From Treponema sp. (lineage in GTDB: Bacteria; Spirochaetota; Spirochaetia; Treponematales; Treponemataceae), in the NCBI GenBank assembly GCA_017525605.1, contig JAFXSM010000005.1, forward strand, positions 1-56,854: 56,854 bases of DNA, given 5' to 3'. Within the stretch, counting starts at the first letter, position 1. Every line of letters begins with the position of its first letter. Under the pieces are notes generated by a model. That model saw only the letters and a program-made list of their open reading frames with translations, did not search any database and was not told the DNA's origin. Of this stretch, positions 16,943 to 26,200 are shown piece after piece. The position numbers and the translations under genes were made by a program.

Positions 16943-17985
16943 AGCGCACCTCCATTCAATTCTTCCATAGGCTGCGACTTCACGGAAGCTCTCGAAACTT
17001 CCCTTCCGAGCGCGATTATCGTGAAAACCACCTCGTCAACAAGATTTTTGCGCTCGTCGATTTCCGCATTTTTGACAAAAGAAGAGTCGGATTTTCCGTG
17101 CGCAAAGCGGATGTAGTCCGTTCTGGCAAAAATATCGACAAAACGCTCGAATTCGACAGGAACATCGTCAAGAAATATCTTTGCGAATTTCCGCGACAAA
17201 TCGTTTGTGGTCGCGCATGACAAATCCTCTTTGAAATGCGAGCAGAGGAATTTTCGGAGAATCTTCTGGAATTCGGCGGCAAATTCCCTGTCGTCAAAAG
17301 AAGGCGACTTTTTCAGGAGCTTACGCAAATGCCTGACAGCGATGCGTGAATTGCGCTTCATCGTTGCGGCAAGCAGGACGCGGGAGAAAAAATCGGAAAT
17401 TGCGGGAACGTGCATGAAGAAAAAGACGAGCAGGAAAACCGCGACGACGAGAGAGACTGAAAGCAAGATGATTAAGAATTTCGTTCCGGGAAGGAGAATC
17501 GGGGACGCGTGGCGGAGAAAAGAGACGACATCGTTTTTCTCGGCAATCGACCCGACTTCGAAAGGTTCAAGGTCAATCCAGAAAACGCCCCTCGACTCCG
17601 CGAATTTTTCTTCCGGAAGGGAAAGATAAATCAGAGAAACCAAATCAAACGGCTGAAAATCGATTGTGCCGGTTTTCCACACGACAGCGTTGATTAGAAG
17701 AGTGTATTCAGTGCCCGTTCTTGTAATCGAGGCGTTCTTCACGAAGCATTTGTCCGAAAGCTTGTTGAAACCTGAAAAATCCGAAGTCAGCTTGAGCGTG
17801 GAAAAATCAGATTCAGAATCGAAATCGTCAAACAGAAGATTTATCTCTGTCCTGAACGTGTATGAAATTTCCACGTCGTCGCCGACGTAGATGTTCTTCG
17901 GAAACACGAACTGAGTTCCGCCCTCGACAGCATTCAGCAGAAAAGAAAACTGAAGAAAGATGAATATGAGAAAAGTTTTTTTCAT
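16939..17985 (-). CDS. Bat-operon membrane-anchored protein of unknown function
   Basis: A 348-residue protein lying between the DUF58 and batA genes. It starts MKKTFLIFIFLQFSFLLNA, a clear signal peptide. The start at 17985 follows the DUF58 stop by 5 bases; the longer reading to 18087 would bury the signal. A beta-rich ectodomain (about 25-165, IYVGDDVEISYTF) resembles the N-terminal domain of BatD-like proteins. A hydrophobic helix (about 170-200) and a charged cytoplasmic tail with many Arg/Lys follow (AVRHLRKLLKKSPSFDDREF). That tail resembles cytoplasmic parts of other genes placed at this position in MoxR-Bat operons. No named family is recognised with certainty. Confidence 0.75.
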   Translation of the reverse strand: MKKTFLIFIFLQFSFLLNAVEGGTQFVFPKNIYVGDDVEISYTFRTEINLLFDDFDSESDFSTLKLTSDFSGFNKLSDKCFVKNASITRTGTEYTLLINAVVWKTGTIDFQPFDLVSLIYLSLPEEKFAESRGVFWIDLEPFEVGSIAEKNDVVSFLRHASPILLPGTKFLIILLSVSLVVAVFLLVFFFMHVPAISDFFSRVLLAATMKRNSRIAVRHLRKLLKKSPSFDDREFAAEFQKILRKFLCSHFKEDLSCATTNDLSRKFAKIFLDDVPVEFERFVDIFARTDYIRFAHGKSDSSFVKNAEIDERKNLVDEVVFTIIALGREVSRASVKSQPMEELNGGAL

Positions 17986-17990
17986 AGAAA

Positions 17991-18878
17991 TCAATGTCGT
18001 TTCCTCGAAGCAAAAAAATTCGTCAGGACGAGAACAGCATCCTCGTTCGTCAAAATCGGAAGCGGAAAAACATTGTGCTTCACGCAAAAGTCATTCCACG
18101 CGCCGACGTTTTTCCTGTTCTCCTCGAACCATTCCTCCGCAAAACGAGAAGAGCTTGTCGGAAGAAGCATCGTCTTGTGTGTCTCGTAATCCGAGAACGG
18201 CAAAGTGCCGATTTTCGGAAGCTCGGAATCGCTCGGGTCGTTGATGCGGATTGCGACGACATCGTGTTTCTGCGCAAGAAAAGCAAGTTCGCTTTTGTAA
18301 TCCGCAGTCCTGAAATCGGAAATGACGAACACGAGAGAACGCCGCTTGAGCATGACGGCTCCGGCTTTTATCGCGGACGCAAGAACTGAGCCGCCGACCG
18401 ACGAAGAGAAATCGAGACTGTCGAGCTTTGACAAAATCATCATTGCGTTTTCGCGGCCGGCTTTCGGCTGGCATGAAAAGCGAATCTCGCTGTCGAAAAA
18501 AATCGCGCCGGACGCACCGAGATTGTTCAGCGCGGCAAGAATCAGCAATGCGGCGACATCGCAGGCGGTGCGAATCTTCGACTTCCCGTTCGAACCTGAG
18601 AGCATGGAAAGCGAGCAGTCGAGAATGCAGAAAACGTTCAGTTCCTTGTCCTCTTCGTACTGCTTGATGAAAGCGCGTCCCATTCTCGCTGTGACGTTCC
18701 AGTCGATTGAGCGCACATTGTCGCCGAGCATATATTCCCGCACGTCGCTGAATTCGATTCCCTGCCCGCTGTTTATCGAACGGAAATTTCCCGAGCGCAT
18801 ATTTTCCGAAAGCACGACCGACGCGATTTTCAGTTTTGAGGCGCGACCGGCAAGGTTCTTCTCAAAAATCTCAGACAT
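17991..18878 (-). CDS. DUF58 (vWA-like) protein
   Basis: A 295-residue cytoplasmic protein. The DUF58 signature is visible in order: GIEFSDVREYMLGDNVRSID, then WNVTARMGRAFIKQYEEDKE, then the vWA-like CILDCSLSM, where the MIDAS is DxSxS, and VFVISDFRTADY. DUF58 genes nearly always follow moxR, as here, and their proteins are thought to be clients or partners of the MoxR ATPase. The ATG follows a GATGAAAAATG-type site and lies 12 bases after the moxR stop. Confidence 0.9.
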   Translation of the reverse strand: MSEIFEKNLAGRASKLKIASVVLSENMRSGNFRSINSGQGIEFSDVREYMLGDNVRSIDWNVTARMGRAFIKQYEEDKELNVFCILDCSLSMLSGSNGKSKIRTACDVAALLILAALNNLGASGAIFFDSEIRFSCQPKAGRENAMMILSKLDSLDFSSSVGGSVLASAIKAGAVMLKRRSLVFVISDFRTADYKSELAFLAQKHDVVAIRINDPSDSELPKIGTLPFSDYETHKTMLLPTSSSRFAEEWFEENRKNVGAWNDFCVKHNVFPLPILTNEDAVLVLTNFFASRKRH

Positions 18879-18889
18879 TTTTCATCGCC

Positions 18890-19879
18890 TCATGGAACAG
18901 GCATCAAATCAAGGATTTTTTCGATAAGCTCGTCGGAAGAAACAGAATCTGCGGCAGCCTCATACGACAGGACGATTCTGTGGCGGAGAACAGGAACGGC
19001 GCACTTTTTCACGTCGTCTGGAAGGACGAATGAGCGGCCGTCGAAAAGAGCCTGAACTTTTGCGCACTGAAGCATCGCAATTCCGGCACGAGGAGACGCA
19101 CCGAACGAGATGTATTTTGAAATTTCACCCTGCTTTTTCTGGATTTTCTTGTCAGGGCGTGTCGCGTTCACAATCGAGACGATGTATTCGATTATTTTGT
19201 CGTCGCACTGGACAGATTCCGCGAGTTTTCTTATCGCGATGATTTTTTCGCTGTCGAGGATTTTTCGAAGCGGAATGTCGGAAGCTTTTCCGTTCGTTTT
19301 TACGATGCGAACTTCATCTTCCGGGCTAGGATATGAGACTTTTATTTTGATGAGGAACCTGTCTAGCTCGGCTTCCGGAAGCTCATAAGTTCCTTCCTGC
19401 TCAATCGGATTTTCAGTTGCGAGAACCATGAACGGAGATGGAAGCGCGAATGTGTCCTCGCCGATTGTCACCTGCTTTTCCGCCATCGCCTCAAGGAGCG
19501 CGGACTGCACTTTTGCAGGCGACCTGTTGATTTCGTCTGCGAGGACGATATTCGTGAAGACAGGTCCTTTCCGAACAGAGAATTTCCCGGAATTCTGCTC
19601 GTAAATCAGGGTTCCCGAGACATCGGCAGGAAGCAAGTCCGGCGTAAACTGAATTCTCTTGAAGTCAAGGCCGGAAATATCCGCAAAGGACTTTATCGCA
19701 AGCGTCTTCGCAAGTCCCGGCACGCCTTCGAGAAGGATATGCCCGCCCGAAAAAGCGGCCATCAGTATTCCGTCAACAACTTCATTCTGTGACACCAACC
19801 TCTTTGAAAGTTCAGCCCTGCACAAATCGATAAGATTCCTGCACGCAGTGAACTTGCCCTCATCAACATCGCTATTCAT
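18890..19879 (-). CDS. moxR: MoxR-family AAA+ ATPase
   Basis: First gene of the Bat operon. MoxR ATPases act as chaperones that insert metals or activate vWA proteins. The 329-residue protein has Walker A GVPGLAKT (residues 52-59), Walker B LADEINR near 112, the segment MVLATENPIEQEGTYELPEA with the sensor-1 Asn, and FGASPRAGIAML in the lid with the sensor-2 Arg. The neighbours downstream (DUF58, BatA, BatB-TPR, BatD-like) supply the vWA partners. The ATG follows AGGAGAT. The promoter should lie in the 90-base gap shared with the divergent aminotransferase gene. Confidence 0.93.
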   Translation of the reverse strand: MNSDVDEGKFTACRNLIDLCRAELSKRLVSQNEVVDGILMAAFSGGHILLEGVPGLAKTLAIKSFADISGLDFKRIQFTPDLLPADVSGTLIYEQNSGKFSVRKGPVFTNIVLADEINRSPAKVQSALLEAMAEKQVTIGEDTFALPSPFMVLATENPIEQEGTYELPEAELDRFLIKIKVSYPSPEDEVRIVKTNGKASDIPLRKILDSEKIIAIRKLAESVQCDDKIIEYIVSIVNATRPDKKIQKKQGEISKYISFGASPRAGIAMLQCAKVQALFDGRSFVLPDDVKKCAVPVLRHRIVLSYEAAADSVSSDELIEKILDLMPVP

Positions 19880-19931
19880 CTAATCTCCTGCCGTCCGCCA
19901 ATACGGAACAAAAATCGTTATTCCTCAATAA

Positions 19932-19960
19932 TTGAACATTATTATTCAAAAATGTAAACT
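19932..19960 (+). promoter_or_regulatory. Possible promoter of the aminotransferase gene
   Basis: TTGAAC (19932-19937), 17 bases, then TAAACT (19955-19960) preceded by TG. The -10 is weak. The start codon at 19970 would sit 3-4 bases after the predicted transcription start, and no ribosome site is visible. Confidence 0.35.
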
Positions 19961-19969
19961 AAATTTACC

Positions 19970-21259
19970 ATGTTAAATACCTTATCTCAAGAATTGAACA
20001 ACGTTCTCGCCGGAACTACGGCGGGTTCACTTTTGTCGGATCTCGGAACAAGAATTTACTTTCCGAAAGGAATCATCGCACAGAGCGCAGAAGCAAAAAA
20101 GCTCGGAAAAACAGCAAATGCGACGATAGGAACCGCGCTGCAGAATGGCAAACCGATAATCTTGGATTCGGTACACAAATTTGCGCCAGAACTGTCGGCA
20201 GCAGAGCTTGTCTCATACGCACCGACCGCAGGAAACCCGGATTTGAGGGCAAAATGGAAGGAAAAGCTTTTCGTGAAAAACCCGGGACTCAAAGGAAAAA
20301 ACATCTCGCTTCCTGTCGTTGTTCCAGGGCTCACGGCCGGAATTTCATTTCTTTCGGATTTGTTCGTTGACGAAAAGCACCCGCTCCTTGCGGCAAACCC
20401 AAGCTGGGACAATTACGCGCTCATCGTCGAGACAAGAAGAAATTCGGAACTCAGGCAGTTCAACATGTTCAAGGACGGAGGATTTGACATCGATTCGTTC
20501 AAAAATGCGCTTTCAAAAGAGGCAAAGTCCTCTGGCTCAGTCCGCGTAATCCTGAACTTTCCGCAGAACCCGTCTGGATATTCACCTACAAACGACGAAG
20601 CAAAGAAAATAATCGAAGCCGTGAAAGCTGAAGCAGAGAAAGGCACGAAAATCATCGTCTGGAACGATGACGCATATTTCGGATTGAACTACGAGGACGA
20701 CATTTATCCGCAGTCGCTTTTCGCGGAGCTATGCGACATCCACGAGAACGTTCTTGCAGTCAAAATCGACGGACCTACAAAAGAAGATTTCGCATGGGGA
20801 TTCAGAAACGGATTCATCACATTCGGCGGCAAGGGCATGACGGAAGCTCATTATGACGCGCTCGTAAAGAAGCTCATGGGTCTCATCCGCTCTTCTGTCA
20901 GCTGCTCGACGACTCCTTCGCAGAGCATGATGCTCCGCGCGCTCAACGAGCCGAAAATCAACGAGGAGAAAGAATCTTACAAAAAGGTTCTCGAAGGCAG
21001 ATACAAAATCGTCAGGAAATTCGTTGACACGCACAAATCTGCAAAACTCACCCCGCTTCCGTTCAACTCTGGATATTTCATGAGCTTCGCGCTCAACGGA
21101 ATCAATGCGGAGGAGCTTCGCGTCAAGTTGCTGAACGAAAAAGGAATCGGAACAATCGCAATCGCCCCGAATACGCTGCGTGTCGCATTCAGCTCGCTCG
21201 ACGAAGACAAAATCGACATCGTGTATTCTGCGATTTACGAGATGGCAGAGCAGTTCTAA
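19970..21259 (+). CDS. PLP-dependent class I/II aminotransferase
   Basis: A 429-residue fold-type I aminotransferase, probably of the aspartate/aromatic type; the substrate is not readable. Visible features: SYAPTAGNPDLRAKWKEKLF (the substrate-facing Gly-rich turn), NPSWDNYALI, NFPQNPSGYSPT, WNDDAYFGLNYEDD and the presumed PLP lysine in GPTKEDFAW (Lys271), with a late FNSGYFMSFALNG. Some spirochaete and Bacteroidetes genomes carry such a stand-alone gene annotated as aminotransferase. No biosynthetic neighbours. The ATG at 19970 has no clear ribosome site, so the message may be leaderless or weakly translated. A terminator follows. Confidence 0.8.
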   Translation: MLNTLSQELNNVLAGTTAGSLLSDLGTRIYFPKGIIAQSAEAKKLGKTANATIGTALQNGKPIILDSVHKFAPELSAAELVSYAPTAGNPDLRAKWKEKLFVKNPGLKGKNISLPVVVPGLTAGISFLSDLFVDEKHPLLAANPSWDNYALIVETRRNSELRQFNMFKDGGFDIDSFKNALSKEAKSSGSVRVILNFPQNPSGYSPTNDEAKKIIEAVKAEAEKGTKIIVWNDDAYFGLNYEDDIYPQSLFAELCDIHENVLAVKIDGPTKEDFAWGFRNGFITFGGKGMTEAHYDALVKKLMGLIRSSVSCSTTPSQSMMLRALNEPKINEEKESYKKVLEGRYKIVRKFVDTHKSAKLTPLPFNSGYFMSFALNGINAEELRVKLLNEKGIGTIAIAPNTLRVAFSSLDEDKIDIVYSAIYEMAEQF

Positions 21260-21303
21260 GATACAATTGATTTTCTAAAAAAATTCAGAACAAGTCACAA
21301 AAG

Positions 21304-21337
21304 AAATCCGCAGGGTTCATCTTGCGGATTTTTTTTG
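21304..21337 (+). terminator. Rho-independent terminator after aminotransferase
   Basis: Stem AAATCCGCA (21304-21312) / TGCGGATTT (21323-21331), 10-base loop, then six T. Confidence 0.88.
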
Positions 21338-21394
21338 TAAAAGCGAAAATTGCAAGACAACGAAAAATTGAGAAAAGGAAATTCAAAAAGACAA

Positions 21395-22699
21395 ATGAAA
21401 CGATTTTTTTTCATCCTGATTGCAACCCTTTCGTTCTGCCTGATTTCGTGCGGGGAAAAACGGAAGACAATCACAGTGTGGACGGACAGAGCTGAGATGG
21501 CCTCGTATCTTGAGCTTTTCAACGTGGAAATGAATGACGTGAAGGCTGTCATCGTCTACAAAGAGCAGCTTGCGACTTCTCTTCCGCCAATGAAGGACGA
21601 GCCGCGGCCGGACGTTATAATCGGCTCGCTTTTGCAAAATTCAAAGACAAAGAAGAATTTCATCTCGCTTGAATCGATGCTCGGAGAAAAAAACAAAAAG
21701 GGCGAAATCGGAAAGAACAAAATCGACAAGGAGAATTTCTACAACTCGCTTCTCGACTACGGAAAAATCGAGGGAAAGCAGTACCTTCTGCCTGTCAGCT
21801 TCAACCTTCCGATTATGATTTTCTCGAACGAGAACAAAAAATACATCTCCGACAAATACACAATCGAGATGGACGAAATCAAGGAAATCGCTGCAGAGTA
21901 CAACGCGAAAAATTCGACAGGGATTTACACGAGGATGGGATTCGCGCCTTCGTGGAATGCGAATTTCATCTACTCGGCAGTAAAAATGAACGGAGCCGAC
22001 TTCCGCGAGGGAGAGAACACGATTGTCTGGAACGACAGCGCACTCGACATGATGATTGAGTACATGAAGGACTGGACGAGCGAGACGAATTCATCGACTG
22101 CGGCGGAACAGGATTTCTCGTTCAAATATCTCTACACGCCAAGCTACAAGCAGATTTCTTCTGGAAGATGCCTGTTCTCGTATTCGACGACGGACGAATT
22201 CTTTTCGCTCGCACCGGAGCAGATTGAGAGAAGCGACTTCCGCTGGCTCACAAGGGAAGGCATGATTTTTGCGGAGGACGACATCACGACGGTCGGCATT
22301 TACAAGCACGCAAAGAACAAATCGCTCGCAAAGAATTTCATCCGATGGTTCCTTACGAGCGACAACCAGAAAAGATTATTGGACAGAAGCGAAACGATGA
22401 ATCTCGGGACGAAAACATTCGGAATCTGCCACGGATTCTCATCTCTCAAGCTCGTGAACGAAAGATACTTCCCGACATTCTACAAAAACCTGATCGGAAA
22501 CCTTCCCGGCGAAAGCTCAATCCAGTCGCCGTTCGCCCTTCCTCCACGCTGGAAAAGCCTGAAGGAGCGCGTGATAATCCCGTACATCACGGAAGCGTCG
22601 ATGAGCGACGTTCAGGAAAATCTGAATGTAAGCACGAACAAAAAGGACATCCAGACGATAGAAGAGAGACTGAAAAACTGGTCGAAGCAATTCAACTAG
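21395..22699 (+). CDS. Extracellular solute-binding lipoprotein (ABC sugar-type)
   Basis: A 434-residue lipoprotein. The N-terminus MKRFFFILIATLSFCLISCG has a lipobox LISC, giving a lipid anchor on Cys19. The remainder has the pattern of family 1 extracellular solute-binding proteins, which take up sugars or oligosaccharides: TITVWTDRAEMASYLELF at the start, PDVIIGSLL and, further in, LPVSFNLPIMIFSNEN. No ABC permease or ATPase is adjacent, so this is an orphan binding protein or uses a shared transporter. I start at 21395. The longer reading to 21350 adds charged residues before the signal. Confidence 0.8.
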   Translation: MKRFFFILIATLSFCLISCGEKRKTITVWTDRAEMASYLELFNVEMNDVKAVIVYKEQLATSLPPMKDEPRPDVIIGSLLQNSKTKKNFISLESMLGEKNKKGEIGKNKIDKENFYNSLLDYGKIEGKQYLLPVSFNLPIMIFSNENKKYISDKYTIEMDEIKEIAAEYNAKNSTGIYTRMGFAPSWNANFIYSAVKMNGADFREGENTIVWNDSALDMMIEYMKDWTSETNSSTAAEQDFSFKYLYTPSYKQISSGRCLFSYSTTDEFFSLAPEQIERSDFRWLTREGMIFAEDDITTVGIYKHAKNKSLAKNFIRWFLTSDNQKRLLDRSETMNLGTKTFGICHGFSSLKLVNERYFPTFYKNLIGNLPGESSIQSPFALPPRWKSLKERVIIPYITEASMSDVQENLNVSTNKKDIQTIEERLKNWSKQFN

Positions 22700-22733
22700 C
22701 GATATTCTGATTTTCACACGCTGCTGATAATCC

Positions 22734-22760
22734 TAAAAACTTTCTTTCAAATACCGATAC
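22734..22760 (+). promoter_or_regulatory. Candidate sigma-28 promoter
   Basis: TAAA (22734-22737), exactly 15 bases, then ACCGATAC (22753-22760), against consensus TAAA-N15-GCCGATAA (six of eight in the -10). It lies 37 bases upstream of the next ATG, leaving room for its strong AGGAGGG ribosome site. Confidence 0.55.
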
Positions 22761-22797
22761 TGAATTTAGTGGGGCATTTCAAAGACAAGGAGGGAAT

Positions 22798-23199
22798 ATG
22801 ATTACAGCAGCAGAATCTGTGAACATGAACATGAGCAGCGTTTCGTGCGAAGTGACAGCCGGCGGACAAAACAAAGTTTATGTTCCTGTAAGACCGATGA
22901 ACGTCGTTTACACGCAGCTCGATCATGTTGCAGGAGTTCCTACGAGAGGAAATCAGGGAGGAGTCACTGTCTCAAAGGCGCAAATCCTAAATTCGCTTAT
23001 TGACCAGCTGCTTACGATGGATGCGTTTCCAGAAATCGACTCGTCGAAGAACAAGCCGATTGACCCGAATGCAATCGACGAGATGATTGACAAATTCAAG
23101 CACCTGCTTGAGACGACAATCCAGGCGGCGCACAGGAACGGATACGGGCTTGCAGGTGTAGCACCGCAACCGGGAGTTCTTTTTTCGATTGACGCATGA
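22798..23199 (+). CDS. Small conserved-looking protein, sigma-28-type promoter
   Basis: A 133-residue soluble protein of unknown function. It has no signal peptide and no membrane segment. The N-terminal third is polar (AAESVNMNMSSVSCEVTAGG) and contains the short motif VYVPVRPMNVVYTQ. The C-terminal two thirds are helical (AQILNSLIDQLLTMD, DEMIDKFKHLLETTIQAAHR). AGGAGGG sits 6 bases before the ATG, and the sequence is a single, well-translated gene with its own terminator. If the FliA-type promoter is real, this is a flagellar- or chemotaxis-regulated gene. The name is left open. Confidence 0.75.
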   Translation: MITAAESVNMNMSSVSCEVTAGGQNKVYVPVRPMNVVYTQLDHVAGVPTRGNQGGVTVSKAQILNSLIDQLLTMDAFPEIDSSKNKPIDPNAIDEMIDKFKHLLETTIQAAHRNGYGLAGVAPQPGVLFSIDA

Positions 23200-23221
23200 C
23201 GCATGAAACGGCGCATAAAAA

Positions 23222-23266
23222 GACGCAGACGGAAGAAACTATTTTTCCGCTGCGTCATTTTTTTTT
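23222..23266 (+). terminator. Rho-independent terminator after the small gene
   Basis: Stem GACGCAG plus CGGAA (23222-23228, 23230-23234; one bulged base) pairs with 23245-23256, followed by a run of T. It lies between convergent genes. Confidence 0.85.
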
Positions 23267-23297
23267 CGCATTTTGAATTCTTCTTATGCAAACTGCC

Positions 23298-26200
23298 CTA
23301 TTCTTCCCATTCAAATTCGGATGAAGACGCGGCACGCAATGCGTTGTCGCCTGTTGCAGATATTTTCAGCGAATATTTTTCGGAAACGGAATTTGCTTTC
23401 GCGACGAATTCCTTGTATTTCGACTCCTCGCCCAAAGATTTGTAGACTGCGGCGAGATTCACGAATGTCGAGCGGTATTTCGGGTCGATCTTTGCGGCGA
23501 CATTCAGAGCCTCAATCGACTTTTCGCGCTCGCCGAGAGAGAAATAATACTTTGCGACTCTGTTCAGCTCTTTCGGATTTCTTGCTGTCGCGACATACGA
23601 ATCCAAAACGCCACCGAAACAGTCTTTCATAAGATTTGAGGAAGCGGAATTCATATCAGCAGAAACTTTTTTCCTGGAAGAGACATTCGCTTTTTTCGAA
23701 GCGACATTCACAGGCGGATATTCAACTTTCGCATATTCAAGGACAGAGAATTCCTCGATTTTGCATTCCCCGCTCAGCTTGTCCGATATTTCCCCGCTCG
23801 CGATTTCCCACGACTTGTAAAACCCATCTCCCAAAGAAGTCGCCTCCACGGGAATCCAAAGATTGTTCTTTTTTTCGTCAGGGCAGAAATCTTTCGGAAT
23901 GAAGCGGAGTTTTGTGGAAGACTCGACCGCCTCAAGCGCGCCTCCCCTTTTCAAGCCGGAATCGAACGCGACGAAAATGTGAGCAGGCGTTGTGACGACC
24001 GCGCATGAAACTCCCGCGGACTCAAGAACGGAACACAAAAGCGTCGTCATGTCGTCGCAGTCGCCGCCCTTTTTCGAAAGCGTCTCGAACGGAAAGCGCA
24101 CAGTGTCTATCGCGTACTTGTTGCCAATCTGGTCTTTCGCAGGAGTCACAGGGTCGGAAATGTAATTTAGCGGAATCGAGCCGAGCGCGTTCGCAACCTG
24201 CATTGCCTTTTTCACCTGCAAAGAAATCGCAGGAGAATCGTCGTCCTTCACGTTGTCGAAAACGAAAGACGATACATTTTCATCGTTCGGAAGCACGAAG
24301 CACGAAATCATGTCCAGGTCGCCCCAATCCATCGCGGATTTCTTGTAAATCGTCACAGGCCTGTTCAACGAAAGAGTGTTTTTCTTTCCGTCCTCCTCAT
24401 AGCTCACCGTGAACTGCATCTGCACGCTCGTGTCCTCCGAAACGGAAAGCGCGGACGCGTTTATCTGCGAAAAAAGCATTATCGGGACGGCAGAAGCATT
24501 CGGTTTCAGCTCCGCAATAACCTCGCTCTCGGACGGAAAATCCATGTACTTCCTCACAAACGAATTTACTTTGACATTCTTGAGCGTTTTGTTCGTCGGG
24601 TTCGAAACATAAAGAACACCGTTCGGCTTTTTCGCATACATATTGAGCTTTGCAGGAAAAATCGGAGCGATTTCGACAGCATCGACATGAAGCGAAGGCA
24701 TTTTTGACGACACCGCATTCTCAGGACTGAAAGTGTTCTTCAGTTCCGCATACATCGACGCGATTTCCTCGTCGTTCGGAGAAAGTTTTTTGAGACGCTC
24801 AATCGTCTTCATCGCATCCTGATATTTTTCGCGCGCAGTCTCCGCGCCGTACTCGTCGTAAAGTGCGAACGCAGCGTCGGAAAGCTCTTTCGCATCCGAC
24901 TTTTCGAGCGCGATTTGTGCCTGAAGCTTTTTCTCCGCCGCTTTTGCGTTTCCGGGCGACTTTTTAAGGTACGCGCAATATTTTTCGAACGCGAGCCATT
25001 TTCCTCCGGCAGCGTCGTAGCTCTCCGCGATTTTTAGGACGTTTTCGTAAGACGACGGATTTTTCATAAGGTTCAAGTTGCATTCCGCGATAGTTTTCAT
25101 GAAAGGCGGAAGATTTTCGGAAGAATCCGCAAGTCGAATCAGGGAATCGAAAGAAGAATCGAAAAGATAGTAGATTCCGCCTCTGATGTCCTGAATTTCC
25201 GCATTCGAATTCTCTTTCGGAAGCTCCAGACTCCAGACAACGCGCCCAAGAGAATCGCATTTTCGCAAAAACGTCTTTTTGTTCTCGTCAGTGACTTTCA
25301 CAATAAAAGAAGAATCTTCGAACGCGTACTGGAAAGTCCCGTTGTTTTCTCCGCGCAAAATGTAGACTTTCTCAAGATTTCCTTCCGGCGAATAGACCAT
25401 GACGTAGTTTGCATTCGGAATGTCGATTCTCTTCCACATTTTTCCGTCAGCGGCAACGAAAAGATAATAATTGTGAATCGAATCTTTTGTGTAAACGACG
25501 GAAGCCGAGTCTTTTTTGGGAAAAACGACTTCCTTGTTCATGAAATTTATGATGAACGGCTCACCGTTCTTTCCGAAGCGGATGTGATTCATGCTCGAAA
25601 GCTCGTGACCGCACTCAAAAGAAGAAACTTCGTCATTGTCGTCAAAAACGTACATATCGCGGCTTTCAGGCGTTCCGTAGAAAATTCTGTTTCCGTCATA
25701 CCCGACTTTCCAGAAACTTCTGATTGCGTTTCTTTTGCTGTCGCTTTTTCCGTCGTCGATTTTCGCGGACAAATCGGAAATCAGATTTCCGTTCGCGTCA
25801 AAATGCCTGAGCGTTTTTCCTTCCGCAAACACGAACGTGCCGTCATCTTTTCCCACAACGCAGTTCTGGATTTTCGCGCGACGCTCCTCTGCCGGAAGTT
25901 TTTTCCCGAAAATTTCGCTCGGCACAAACGAATCTACGAACAATGGCGGCTCAGATTTTTTCGCGGAAGAATCAAGGCAGCTTCTTGCAACGCCTACAAA
26001 AAATTTCGCGGCGAACGAAGCTGATTCAGATTTGTCGTCAGCCGAATAATAAACATAAGTATCGCGCTTTTCGTTTTTGTTATACATAACGGAAACCGCA
26101 AGCTCAGTCTGATCCTCGTAACCTTCTTCGATGCGGTAATCGAGAAACGGAAATTTTTCGGAGTCGGAAGTCTCAACAACATTCACGCCGAATTTTTCGC

